Origin: Cellulomonas phragmiteti
Lineage (GTDB): Bacteria; Actinomycetota; Actinomycetes; Actinomycetales; Cellulomonadaceae
Direction: 5' to 3'
DNA length: 64,000 nucleotides
Assembly (NCBI RefSeq): GCF_016862775.1
Contig: NZ_BONP01000014.1
Location: 36,373-100,372 of the forward strand
Every line of letters starts with the position of its first letter. Position 1 is the first letter of the stretch. The notes below the pieces were generated by a model. That model did no database searches and was not told the DNA's origin. It worked only from the letters and a program-made list of their open reading frames with translations. Made by a program: the position numbers and the translations under genes. Positions 25,524 to 33,987 of this stretch are shown here, piece after piece.

Positions 25524-25529
25524 AGCCTA
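25524..25529 (-). promoter_or_regulatory. candidate leaderless -10 (TAGGCT) of the YrdC-type gene
   Basis: TAGGCT on the minus strand, 6 nt before the ATG at 25517. Confidence 0.45.
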
Positions 25530-25568
25530 GGAGAGGGGCTGGTCGGGCGCCTCCGTCGCGCGGGCCGC

Positions 25569-25700
25569 TCAGCCGCCGAGCACCGCCGCGAGGAGCGGGC
25601 GGGCCAGGTCCGCCAGCAGCGTGGGCTGGGCGGCGTAGGCCAGGCCCGCGCCGAGGACGACGGCGCCGGCGACGCGGGCGGTGCGGTGCAGCGCGGCCAT
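25569..25700 (-). CDS. 43-residue membrane peptide, unknown
   Basis: Small open frame starting MAALHRTARVAGAVVLGAG with a hydrophobic stretch of ~20 residues and a second weakly hydrophobic C-terminus LLADLARPLLAAVLGG. The ATG has GGAGGT 6 nt upstream, which is the main reason to accept it. Not recognised. It lies alone, 51 nt before the YrdC gene on the same strand. Confidence 0.5.
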   Translation of the reverse strand: MAALHRTARVAGAVVLGAGLAYAAQPTLLADLARPLLAAVLGG

Positions 25701-25895
25701 GGGGACCTCCGGTCGGTGGGCCGCCGGTGCGGCCCCGTGGTGCCACCCTCCCGCGGGGACCGCGCCCCCGGCATCCGGGGCGGGCCCTGGTCCGTCCCGG
25801 GGCCGGACCCTGAGGCCGGGGTGCGCCGGTTCAGGGTCCGTTCCGGGTGCGTCCAGGGTGTCGGGGCGCGGCACGCGGGGAGGAGGATCGTCGTC

Positions 25896-26681
25896 GTGAC
25901 CACCACCGACACCACCCGGGCCGACACCCCCATCGCCACCGCGCGCGGACTCGTGCGCACCTACGGATCCGGCCCCACCGCGGTCCACGCGCTCGCCGGC
26001 GTCGACCTCGACGTCCAGCGCGGGCGCCTGACCGCCACCATGGGCCCGTCCGGGTCCGGCAAGTCGACCCTCATGCACTGCCTCGCGGGGCTGGACCGGC
26101 CCACCGCGGGCACCGTCGTCGTCGACGGCGAGGAGGTCTCGGCCATGTCGGAGCGTCGCCTGACCCGGCTGCGCCGTGACCGCATCGGCTTCGTCTTCCA
26201 GGCGTTCAACCTCGTGCCGACCCTCACGGCGCTGGAGAACATCACGCTGCCGTTCGACATCGCGCGCCGCCCCGTCGACCGCGAGCACCTCGACGCCGTC
26301 GTGCAGGCCGTGGGCCTGTCGGACCGGCTGAGCCACAAGCCCGGGGAGCTGTCGGGAGGCCAGCAGCAGCGGGTGGCGTGCGCGCGTGCGCTCGTCACCC
26401 GGCCGGCCGTGGTCTTCGCCGACGAGCCCACGGGCAACCTCGACTCGGCGTCCGCGCACGAGGTCCTGTCGTTCCTGCGCCGCAGCGTCGACGAGCTCGG
26501 GCAGTCCGTGGTGATGGTGACGCACGACCCCACGGCCGCCTCGTACGCGGACCGCGTCCTGTTCCTCGCGGACGGGCGGATCGTCGACGAGCTCGCCGAC
26601 CCGACGGCCGACGCCGTGCTCGAGCGCCTCGGCGCGCTCACCCGACGCGCGTCCGGCGCCACCCCTGCGCAGGTGCGCTGA
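25896..26681 (+). CDS. MacB/LolD-type ABC transporter ATPase
   Basis: A 261-residue ATPase of the three-component/FtsX family: Walker A GPSGSGKST, Q-loop GFVFQAFNLVPTLTALEN, signature LSGGQQQRVACARAL and Walker B VVFADEPTGNLDS followed by the H-loop VTHDP. GTG 25896 with AGGAGG at 9 nt. Coupled by TGATG to the permease gene. Such pairs export antimicrobial peptides or act in envelope stress; no dedicated regulator is adjacent. Confidence 0.93.
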   Translation: MTTTDTTRADTPIATARGLVRTYGSGPTAVHALAGVDLDVQRGRLTATMGPSGSGKSTLMHCLAGLDRPTAGTVVVDGEEVSAMSERRLTRLRRDRIGFVFQAFNLVPTLTALENITLPFDIARRPVDREHLDAVVQAVGLSDRLSHKPGELSGGQQQRVACARALVTRPAVVFADEPTGNLDSASAHEVLSFLRRSVDELGQSVVMVTHDPTAASYADRVLFLADGRIVDELADPTADAVLERLGALTRRASGATPAQVR

Positions 26682-29260
26682 TGCTGCGGGTCACGCTGCG
26701 CGGCGTGCGGGCGCACGCCGTGCGCTTCGCGCTGTCCGTGCTGGCCGTGGCGCTCGGCGTCGCGTTCGTCGCCGGCACGTTCGCCCTGCGCACCATGCTG
26801 TCCGACACGTTCCACGGCATCGTCGAGGCGCAGGCGCCGGCCGACGTGTACGTGCGCGGCGACGCGCCCGTCGCCGCCGGGCCGGGGGACGGCGGGTTCG
26901 GGGAGCAGCGCACCCCTGTGGCGCTGGGCGTCGCGGACGACCTCGCCGCCGTCGACGGCGTGCGGGTGGCGCTGGCGGACCTCGCCGGGCCGGTCGTGCT
27001 CGTGGGCGCCGACGGCACGGCCGTGCAGTCCACGCAGGCGCCGTCGATCGGGCTCGCGTTCGACGAGCGCGACCCCGGGCTGCGGCTGCGCGACGGGCGG
27101 GCGCCCGTGGCCGACGACGAGGTCGCGGTCGAGTCGGCCACGCTCGCGTCGTCGGGCCTGGCGGTCGGGGACCGCACGCGCGTCGTGGTGTCCGGCGAGG
27201 TGCGGGACGTGACGGTCGTCGGCGAGGTCGACGCGGGCGGCCCGATGGCGGGCGCGACGCTCGTCTACCTGCCGGTCGACGTGGCCGTGGCCGCGTACGC
27301 GCCGCAGGGCACCGTCGCGACCGTCGCGGTGCACGCCGCCGACGGCGTGGACGAGGCGACGCTCGTCGAGCGGGTCACCGCCGCGCTCGGCGACGGCACG
27401 GTGGCGGACGCCGCCGGCGTCGAGGCGGTGGCCGGGCAGGACCTGCGCGACGAGCTGCGCGGGTCCATCGACGAGACCCTCGGCTTCGTCACGTCGTTCC
27501 TCATGATCTTCGCGCTCGTCGCCCTGTTCGTCGGCGGCTTCCTCATCTCCAACACGTTCGCGATGTCGGTGCGGCAGCGGGTGCGCGAGTTCGCGCTGCT
27601 GCGTGCCGTCGGTGCGTCGCCCGCGCAGGTGTTCGCCGTCGTCGTCGGGCAGGCCGCGGTCGTCGGCCTCGTCGGGTCGGCGATCGGCGTCGCCGGCGGG
27701 CTGGGACTGGTGGGCGTGCTGCGCGTCGTCTTCGAGTCCATGGGCATGGACCTCGTGGGGGACGTCCCGCTGGACACGACGACGGTGGTCGCGTGCCTCG
27801 TGCTGGGCACCGTCGTGTCCGCGGTGGCCGCGGCCGTCCCGGCACGCCGTGCCGCGCTCGTCGCGCCCGTCGAGGCGATGCGCGGCGAGGTCACCGTCCC
27901 CGAGCGCTCGCTGCGGCGGCGCGGGACCGCCGGTGCGGTGGTCGTCGCCCTCGGCGCGGGCGCCGTCGCGTACGCGGCGCTGCGTCCCGACGCGACCGGG
28001 TCCGAGCCCGTCCTGGGCGCCGGGGCGGCCCTCGTCCTGGTCGGCGTCCTGGTGGCCTCGCCGTCGCTGGCGCGGTCGGTGCTGCGCGTGCTCGCCGTCC
28101 CGTTCGTGCGGGCGCTGCCGCCCCTGGGCCGCCTCGCGCAGGGCAACGTCGTGCGCAACCCGCGGCGGACCGCGTCGACCGCCGGGGCGCTGGTCATCGG
28201 CATGGCGCTCGTGGGTGCGGTGTCCGTCATCGCCGCGACCGGGCAGGCCTCGCTCGCGGGCGTCGTCGAGAGCTCCACCGACGCGGACCTGGTGCTGCGC
28301 TCGGCGACGTCCGCGATCCCCGCGGGGGCCGTCACGGACGTCGCGGCGCTGCCGGAGGTGGGGCGGGCCGACGCCATCGCGTTCACCTCCGGCGGGGTGT
28401 CGCCGGAGCCCGGGGTGGACCCGGGGCCGGACGACGGCGCGTACGTGGTGGGCCTGCGTCCCGGCGTCCTGGGCGGCTCGCTCGTCGTGGACGTCCTCGA
28501 CGGCGACCCCGCGGACCTCGACGGCACCCACGCCGTGGTGAACCGCAGCACGGCCGGCGAGGGCTGGGCCGCCGGTGACGAGCTGACGGTGCGCACGGCC
28601 GCCGGCGAGCGCACGCTCGTCGTCGCGGCGGTCGTGGACACCCGCGTCATGAGCGCGTCGGTGATCCTCACGCGGGACGTGCTCGACGAGCTCGCGCCCG
28701 GGCCCGCGCAGGTCACGGACACGGTGTTCCTCGACGCGGCCGCCGGGGTCACGCCCACCGCGCTCCGGGCGGCGGTCACCGCCGCGGTCGCGCCGTACGT
28801 CGTGGTGTCCGTGCAGGACCGCGACGAGTTCGTCGACCAGATGGCCGCGCAGGTCGACCAGCTGCTGGTCATCCTCTACGCGCTGCTGGGGCTGTCCCTG
28901 GTCATCGCGGTGCTCGGGATCGTCAACACGCTCGCGCTGTCCGTCATCGAGCGGACGCGGGAGATCGGCCTGCTGCGGGCCGTGGGACTGGGACGCCTGC
29001 AGCTCGCGGGCGTGGTGACCGTGGAGTCGGTGCTGACGGCCGTGTTCGGCACGGTCGTGGGGCTCGCCGTGGGCGTCGGCATCGCGTCGGTCCTGCCGCG
29101 CGTCTACGCCGAGGAGGGCCTGGACCAGCTCGTCGTCCCGTGGGACGGGCTGGCGCTCATGGTGGGCCTCGCGCTGGTCGTCGGCGTGCTGGCCGCCGTG
29201 TGGCCGGGTGCGCGGGCCGCCCGCCTGCGCGTCCTGGACGCGATCGCCACGCCCGACTGA
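26681..29260 (+). CDS. FtsX-like ABC transporter permease, two-repeat type
   Basis: An 859-residue permease made of two FtsX units: N-terminal helix followed by a large extracytoplasmic domain (~30-260), three helices with FVGGFLISNTFAMSVRQR and EFALLRAVGAS (~265-400), then a second helix block, a second extracytoplasmic domain, and a final FtsX unit with LGIVNTLALSVIERTREIGLLRAVG. This is the usual actinobacterial partner of a MacB-type ATPase. Its ATG overlaps the ATPase stop codon. Confidence 0.93.
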   Translation: MLRVTLRGVRAHAVRFALSVLAVALGVAFVAGTFALRTMLSDTFHGIVEAQAPADVYVRGDAPVAAGPGDGGFGEQRTPVALGVADDLAAVDGVRVALADLAGPVVLVGADGTAVQSTQAPSIGLAFDERDPGLRLRDGRAPVADDEVAVESATLASSGLAVGDRTRVVVSGEVRDVTVVGEVDAGGPMAGATLVYLPVDVAVAAYAPQGTVATVAVHAADGVDEATLVERVTAALGDGTVADAAGVEAVAGQDLRDELRGSIDETLGFVTSFLMIFALVALFVGGFLISNTFAMSVRQRVREFALLRAVGASPAQVFAVVVGQAAVVGLVGSAIGVAGGLGLVGVLRVVFESMGMDLVGDVPLDTTTVVACLVLGTVVSAVAAAVPARRAALVAPVEAMRGEVTVPERSLRRRGTAGAVVVALGAGAVAYAALRPDATGSEPVLGAGAALVLVGVLVASPSLARSVLRVLAVPFVRALPPLGRLAQGNVVRNPRRTASTAGALVIGMALVGAVSVIAATGQASLAGVVESSTDADLVLRSATSAIPAGAVTDVAALPEVGRADAIAFTSGGVSPEPGVDPGPDDGAYVVGLRPGVLGGSLVVDVLDGDPADLDGTHAVVNRSTAGEGWAAGDELTVRTAAGERTLVVAAVVDTRVMSASVILTRDVLDELAPGPAQVTDTVFLDAAAGVTPTALRAAVTAAVAPYVVVSVQDRDEFVDQMAAQVDQLLVILYALLGLSLVIAVLGIVNTLALSVIERTREIGLLRAVGLGRLQLAGVVTVESVLTAVFGTVVGLAVGVGIASVLPRVYAEEGLDQLVVPWDGLALMVGLALVVGVLAAVWPGARAARLRVLDAIATPD

Positions 29261-29266
29261 CCGCGT

Positions 29267-29310
29267 CCCGGCCGGGGGCGAGGGGCTCGTGCCGCCCGCG
29301 CCCGGCCGGG
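29267..29310. terminator. hairpin between convergent genes
   Basis: CCCGGCCGGG occurs at 29267-29276 and again at 29301-29310, able to pair across a 24-nt loop; it separates the convergent FtsX permease and MazG-like genes. No U-run, as usual in high-GC actinobacteria. Confidence 0.5.
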
Positions 29311-29311
29311 G

Positions 29312-29659
29312 TCAGGGCTTGTGGGGGGCGACGCCCCGGTGGTCCGTCGCCGGGAAGCGCCGGTGGGAGTCCGCGAGCTTGGCGCGGGCCGCGGCACCCA
29401 GGTCGACGCCGAGGACGTCCGCGAGGCGGACCAGGTAGACCAGCACGTCGGCCATCTCCTCGGCGGCGCGGGCCTGCCGGTCGGGGGCCGCGAACCGCTC
29501 GGCGGCCTGTGCCGCCGGCACCCACTGGAACAGCTCGGCGAGCTCGCCGACCTCCCCGACGAGCGCGAGGACCAGCGACTTCGGGTCGTGGAACTGCTCC
29601 CAGTCCCGCTCGCGCGAGAACTCCCGGACCGCTGCCGCCAGCTCCTCGATCTCCGACAC
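29312..29659 (-). CDS. MazG-like nucleotide pyrophosphohydrolase
   Basis: A 115-residue house-cleaning NTP pyrophosphatase of the MazG/RS21-C6 type. Metal-binding residues are seen in LVGEVGELAELFQW (the EXXE pair) and EEMADVLVYLVRLAD (the EXXD pair). Normal family length. GTG 29659 has CAGGAT 6 nt upstream. It hydrolyses non-canonical or excess (d)NTPs to NMPs. Confidence 0.88.
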   Translation of the reverse strand: MSEIEELAAAVREFSRERDWEQFHDPKSLVLALVGEVGELAELFQWVPAAQAAERFAAPDRQARAAEEMADVLVYLVRLADVLGVDLGAAARAKLADSHRRFPATDHRGVAPHKP

Positions 29660-29689
29660 GCCCCCATCCTGCCGTCCGGCCGAGATCGA

Positions 29690-29722
29690 GGCCGAGGTCA
29701 GGCCGAGGTCAGGCCGAGGTCA
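29690..29722 (-). repeat. three 11-bp tandem repeats over the EF-G2 stop codon
   Basis: GGCCGAGGTCA occurs three times without gaps (29690, 29701, 29712). On the minus strand each unit contains TGACC; the EF-G-like gene ends with the TGA in the middle copy. Confidence 0.85.
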
Positions 29723-31766
29723 GGTGGTCCGGGCAGGGGGCGTAGTGGTCGGGGACGACGGTCAGGCCCCCGCGGCCCCCCGTCAGCGAGCGCAGGTCCA
29801 GCACGTAGCGGCGCAGCTCGGCCTGCGGCACGGTCGCCTCGACGACGACCTCGCCGCCGTCGAGGGACACCGTGTCGGTGATGCGCCCGCGCCGCGCCGA
29901 CAGGTCGCTCATGACGTCGCCCTGCGCGGTCGTGGGCACCGTGACGTGCACGCGGCACACGGGCTCGAGGACGACCGTGCCGGCCGCGGCGAGCGCGTCC
30001 TTGAGCCCTGCGGCCGCGGCCGTGCGGAACGCCATGTCGGACGAGTCCACCGAGTGCGCCTTGCCGTCGACCACCTCGACGCGCAGGTCCACGACCGGGT
30101 AGCCGTGCGGTCCGCCCGCCGCCATCGCCTCGCGCACCCCGCGCTCCACGGCCGGCAGGTAGGACCGGGGGATCGCACCGCCGACGACCGAGTCGACGAA
30201 CTCGAACCCCGCCCCCCGGGGCAGCGGCGCCACCCGCAGGTGCACGACCGCGTACTGCCCGTGACCACCGGACTGCTTCTTGACCTTGCCCTCGGCCTCG
30301 ACGGCACGCGCGACGGTCTCGCGGTACCCGACGGGCACGGGCGACGTCGTGACGTGCACCCCGAACACCCGCGCGAGCCGCTCCAGCGCGACGGCCAGGT
30401 GCGTGTCGCCCAGGCCGTGCAGCACCGTGCGGTCGCCCGTGCGCTCGACCGTGAGGGTCGGGTCCTCGGCGGCGAGCCGGCCCAGCGCGGCGGACAGCCG
30501 GTCGTCGTCGGACTGGGTGACGGGGTCCAGGACCAGGGCGTACACCCCGGGGCGCTCGCGCGGCGGGGGTGCGGTCAGGGACGTCCCCGGTGTGCCCTTC
30601 GCCGCGAGCAGCGAGCCCGACGGGGTGCCCGTGAGCTTGGCGACCGCCACCACCTCGCCGGCCACCGCACGCTCGACGGGCAGGTGCTCCTTGCCGCGCA
30701 GCCGGAACAGCCCGGGCAGCCGCTCCTCGGTGCGGGTGGTGGTGTTGACGAGCCGGTCGCCCGGGCGCACCGTGCCGGACAGCACCCGGACCAGGGTGAC
30801 CTGCCCGACGAACGGGTCGGCGGTCGTGCGGAACGCGTGCAGCAGCGTCGGGCCGTCCGGGTCCGCGGCCACCGGCACCTCCACGTCGCCGGCCCGCACC
30901 GTCCGGGTCCGGGTCGCGGGGTCGGGGCACAGCTCGCACAGCAGGTCCGCTAGGCGGTCGACACCCACGCCCGTCGTGCCGGACGCGACGAGCACCGGCA
31001 CGGCCTCGCCGTCGCCCACCTCGTGCGCAAGGGTCCGCTCGAGGTCCGCGACGGACGGGACGTCCCCGGCGAGGTACCGCTCGAGCTGCTCGTCGTCGTG
31101 GGCGACGATCTCCTCGGTGACCTCCTCGTGCAGGCGGTGCTCCTCGGCGACGAGGTCCGGGGGCACGGGCGTGCTGTGGTGCCGCCCGTCGGCGTCGTAG
31201 CCGTGACCCTGCTCGGACAGGACGTCGGCGACGCCGGTGAACGCGGCCTCGTCGCCGAACGGCAGCTCCAGCGGGACGATGACGTCGCCGAACTCCTCGC
31301 GCAGCTGCGCCAGGACCCGGTGGAAGTCGGCGCGCGCCCGGTCCTCCTTGGTGACGACGACGACCCGCGGCACGCCCGCCTCGCCGGCGGCCCGCCACGC
31401 CAGGTGCGTGCCCGCCTGGACGCCGTCGACCGCGCTGACGACCACGACGGCGAGGTCGGCCGCGCTCAGGGCGGCGTCGACCGCACCGGCGAAGTCGAGG
31501 AACCCCGGGGTGTCCAGGAGCGTGAGGTCGTACGTGTGCCCGTCGTCGGCCCGCCAGCGCAGGGGCGCGACCCCCAGGCCGAGCGAGATGCCCCGGGCGA
31601 CCTCCTCCGGCTCGTGGTCGCTCACCGTGGTCCCGTCCTCGACGCGACCGGCGCGGGGGATCGCCCCGGCCCGGTGCAGGAGGGCCTCGGTCAGGGTGGT
31701 CTTGCCGGCACCCGACGCGCCCAGCAGCGCGACGGTGCGGACTCTGGACGGCGGTGCCTGGTCCAT
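29709..31766 (-). CDS. EF-G-like translation GTPase (EF-G2)
   Basis: A 685-residue paralogue of elongation factor G. G1 GASGAGKTT near 16-24, G3 DTPGFLDF, G4-like TKED, then EF-G domains II-V ending ...DHLTSA. The G4 motif TKED replaces the canonical NKxD, a feature of the EF-G2/FusA2 group in actinobacteria, whose function in vivo is unclear (not an essential translocase). ATG 31766 has GGGAGGG upstream and a TACGCT hexamer further up. The end of the gene lies in a short tandem repeat. Confidence 0.9.
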   Translation of the reverse strand: MDQAPPSRVRTVALLGASGAGKTTLTEALLHRAGAIPRAGRVEDGTTVSDHEPEEVARGISLGLGVAPLRWRADDGHTYDLTLLDTPGFLDFAGAVDAALSAADLAVVVVSAVDGVQAGTHLAWRAAGEAGVPRVVVVTKEDRARADFHRVLAQLREEFGDVIVPLELPFGDEAAFTGVADVLSEQGHGYDADGRHHSTPVPPDLVAEEHRLHEEVTEEIVAHDDEQLERYLAGDVPSVADLERTLAHEVGDGEAVPVLVASGTTGVGVDRLADLLCELCPDPATRTRTVRAGDVEVPVAADPDGPTLLHAFRTTADPFVGQVTLVRVLSGTVRPGDRLVNTTTRTEERLPGLFRLRGKEHLPVERAVAGEVVAVAKLTGTPSGSLLAAKGTPGTSLTAPPPRERPGVYALVLDPVTQSDDDRLSAALGRLAAEDPTLTVERTGDRTVLHGLGDTHLAVALERLARVFGVHVTTSPVPVGYRETVARAVEAEGKVKKQSGGHGQYAVVHLRVAPLPRGAGFEFVDSVVGGAIPRSYLPAVERGVREAMAAGGPHGYPVVDLRVEVVDGKAHSVDSSDMAFRTAAAAGLKDALAAAGTVVLEPVCRVHVTVPTTAQGDVMSDLSARRGRITDTVSLDGGEVVVEATVPQAELRRYVLDLRSLTGGRGGLTVVPDHYAPCPDHLTSA

Positions 31767-31801
31767 GCGGACCCTCCCACGCTGGAGGTGAACTTCGGCC
31801 C

Positions 31802-31807
31802 AGCGTA
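31802..31807 (-). promoter_or_regulatory. candidate -10 (TACGCT) of the EF-G2 gene
   Basis: TACGCT on the minus strand about 36 nt before the ATG, leaving room for the GGGAGGG ribosome site. Confidence 0.4.
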
Positions 31808-31868
31808 GGACGGGGTCCCGGGGTCGGGAAGGACGAGGGTCCCTGGCGCCCCGGCCCCACGCACGACG

Positions 31869-31911
31869 ACGGGCCGGGCCGTCCCCCGTGGGGAGGGACG
31901 GCCCGGCCCGT
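31869..31911 (-). terminator. 17-bp hairpin terminator after the FKBP gene
   Basis: Perfect inverted repeat with arms 31869-31885 and 31895-31911 (core GGGCCGGGCCGTCCC / GGGACGGCCCGGCCC) and a 9-nt loop, 28 nt after the FKBP stop codon. Confidence 0.8.
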
Positions 31912-31939
31912 ACGTCAGGCGGTGCTCAGGTGCGCGACG

Positions 31940-32908
31940 TCAGCTCGCGGCGAGGATGTCGACGACGAACACGAGCGTGGCGCCGCCGGGGATCGTCTCG
32001 CCCGAGCCCTCCTCGCCGTAGCCCTTGTCGGCGGGCACGACGAGCATCACCTGGCTGCCGACCTTCTGCCCGACCAGACCCTCGTTCCACCCGGCGATGA
32101 CCTGCCCGGCGCCGATGTTCTCGACCGGGAACGGCGTGCTCCGCTCCCACGAGGAGTCGAACTGCGTGCCGTCCCACAGCCAGCCGGTGTAGTGCACCAG
32201 CACGGTCTGGCCGGCGACGACCTCGGGGCCGGGCCCCTCGATGAGGGGCTGCGCGACCAGCGCGGTCGGGGCGTCGCCCGACGCCGGCTCGAGCGACGGC
32301 GCGCCGTCGTCGGCGAGCGTCACGGTCGGCAGGCCGTCGACCGGCGCGACGGCCGTGCCCTCGGCGCGGCCGGGGCGCTTGGCCACGACCTCGGCGACCG
32401 CGACGGACGCGGCGCCCTCGCCCGCCGGGACGGCGAACGCGAACCGCGTGCCGACCTTGCCGCCGACGAGGATGTCGGTGAGCACCGGGGCCAGCGCGGC
32501 CTCGCTGACGACGACCTGCTCGGGGCCGGTGGCCCACGACGACATCTGCGTGGAGCCGTCGGCGCCGTCGACCCACACCGAGTGCAGGTCGACGATGTCG
32601 CCGTCGGCGATGGTGTCGCCCGTGCCCTCGTCGAGCACGCGGGCGACGGCCGCCGAGACGGTGAACGGCGTGCTGGGCAGCGTGACGACGCCCTCGGCGC
32701 CGACGGGGCCCTCGACGGTCACGCCCTCGAGGGCGGCGATGTCCTCCGCGCTCGGCGTGGGGGCCGCCTCGGCGGCGGCCGTGTCCTCCGCGGCGGGGGT
32801 GGTCGGGTCGTCGCTCCCGCCGTCGCCGGCGCAGGCGGCGAGCGTGAGGCTGAGCGCCAGCGCTGCGGCTGCGGCGCGCAGGGCGGTGCGGGTGGTGGGA
32901 CGTCGCAC
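31940..32908 (-). CDS. FKBP-type peptidyl-prolyl isomerase lipoprotein
   Basis: A 322-residue lipoprotein: signal peptide with lipobox LAAC (Cys26), an acidic Ala/Glu linker, a degenerate FKBP-like domain (~60-170), and a C-terminal canonical FKBP domain with VLVHYTGWLWDGTQFDSSW, VIAGWNEGLVGQKVGSQ and GYGEEGSGETIPGGATLVFVVD. It acts on the outer face of the membrane, assisting folding of secreted proteins. Starts at GTG 32908 with GGAGG about 10 nt upstream. Confidence 0.92.
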   Translation of the reverse strand: MRRPTTRTALRAAAAALALSLTLAACAGDGGSDDPTTPAAEDTAAAEAAPTPSAEDIAALEGVTVEGPVGAEGVVTLPSTPFTVSAAVARVLDEGTGDTIADGDIVDLHSVWVDGADGSTQMSSWATGPEQVVVSEAALAPVLTDILVGGKVGTRFAFAVPAGEGAASVAVAEVVAKRPGRAEGTAVAPVDGLPTVTLADDGAPSLEPASGDAPTALVAQPLIEGPGPEVVAGQTVLVHYTGWLWDGTQFDSSWERSTPFPVENIGAGQVIAGWNEGLVGQKVGSQVMLVVPADKGYGEEGSGETIPGGATLVFVVDILAAS

Positions 32909-33080
32909 GACTAGGTCCTCCGGATCGTGGGGACCGCCCCGGATCGGTGGACGGCCTCGGGAACGGTACGCGACATTCCTGGGCGTCCGCTGGGCGGGCC
33001 GCCCGCGAAACGCTTCAGCGCACGGCCCGGCCGTGCCGCGACCTGGCGGTGGGCGCCGTCCGCGACCGCGCCGGGCTTGC

Positions 33081-33100
33081 CTCTGCCACGCTGTCAGGGT
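33081..33100 (+). promoter_or_regulatory. imperfect dyad at the MerR gene start
   Basis: CTCTGCCAC...CTGTCAGGG, an imperfect inverted repeat (6 of 9 pairs), directly overlaps the GTG start and a CACGCT hexamer 6 nt before it. MerR-family genes are commonly autoregulated from such sites. Confidence 0.35.
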
Positions 33101-33941
33101 GTGCCCTGAGGACGTGGATCACGACGCCGGGCTGCTGCGGATCGGTGCCTTCTCGACGCTGTCGCGGATCAGCGTGCGCATGCTGCGCTACTACCAGGAG
33201 CACGGTGTGCTCGTCCCTGCGGCCGTGGACCCGTGCAGCGGGTACCGCTGGTACCGGGCCGAGCAGCTCACCGACGCCCACCTGGCCGTGCTGCTGCGCG
33301 ACGCGGGGTTCACGGTCGAGGCGATCGCACGGCTCCTGACGTCGACCGGTGATCCTGCCGGGGTCGAGGCGGCGGTCACCGCCCAGCGCGCGGAGCTCGC
33401 GCGCCGGGGCGAGGACCTGCGCGCCCAGCAGTCGGCCCTGGACCGTGTCAGCACCGCACTGGGAGGACGCACGACCATGCACGACGTCACGCTCACCACG
33501 TTCCCGGCCACCACGGTGGCCGCCCTGCGCCGGATCCTGCCGGGCTACGCCGACGAGGGCCTGCTCTGGCAGGAGATGACCCCGCTGCTCGGTGCCTCGG
33601 GGGCCGTCCCCGCACCCGAGGCGCTCGCCGGTGCCACGTTCCACGACCCCGACCACCGCGAGAGCGACGTCGACGTCGAGGTGTGGCTGCAGGTCACGGG
33701 CCCCTTCGAGGCCGTCGCGCCGCTGACGTGCCGCACCGAGCCGCAGCGCGAGGCGGCCGTCGCGCGGCTCACGGGCGACTACACGGGCATCCCCGCCGTG
33801 ATGGCGTCCCTCGGGGCGTTCGTCGCCGCGCACCGCCTCGAGACGGGCCCGATGTTCAACGTCTACCGCGTCGGACCGGGGCAGAGCCCCGACCCGGCCG
33901 ACTGGGTGACGGACGTCTGCCTGCCGGTCGTGCGGTCCTGA
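33099..33941 (+). CDS. MerR-family regulator with GyrI-like effector domain
   Basis: A 280-residue transcription factor. Residues ~12-85 are the MerR winged helix (RIGAFSTLSRISVRMLRYYQ, then GYRWYRAEQL), followed by a coiled-coil dimerisation helix and a C-terminal effector-binding (GyrI-like/BmrR-like) domain with VTLTTFPATTVAALR and RLTGDYTGIPAVM. It probably senses a hydrophobic drug or metabolite. GTG 33099 has CACGCT 6 nt upstream; a second GTG at 33114 is possible. No obvious target efflux gene is adjacent. Confidence 0.85.
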   Translation: MCPEDVDHDAGLLRIGAFSTLSRISVRMLRYYQEHGVLVPAAVDPCSGYRWYRAEQLTDAHLAVLLRDAGFTVEAIARLLTSTGDPAGVEAAVTAQRAELARRGEDLRAQQSALDRVSTALGGRTTMHDVTLTTFPATTVAALRRILPGYADEGLLWQEMTPLLGASGAVPAPEALAGATFHDPDHRESDVDVEVWLQVTGPFEAVAPLTCRTEPQREAAVARLTGDYTGIPAVMASLGAFVAAHRLETGPMFNVYRVGPGQSPDPADWVTDVCLPVVRS

Positions 33942-33946
33942 GACCG

Positions 33947-33982
33947 CCGGTCGGCGTCGGGGTGCTCCCCGACGGCGACCGG
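33947..33982. terminator. bidirectional hairpin terminator
   Basis: Arms 33947-33962 and 33967-33982, 16 bp with one mismatch, 4-nt loop, between the convergent MerR and GH13 genes. Confidence 0.8.
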
Positions 33983-33987
33983 GGCGG

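Noticed and set aside
33077..33082. TTGCCT as -35 of the MerR gene
   Set aside because: It is too close to the CACGCT hexamer (4 bp) and no suitable -10 lies 16-19 bp downstream.
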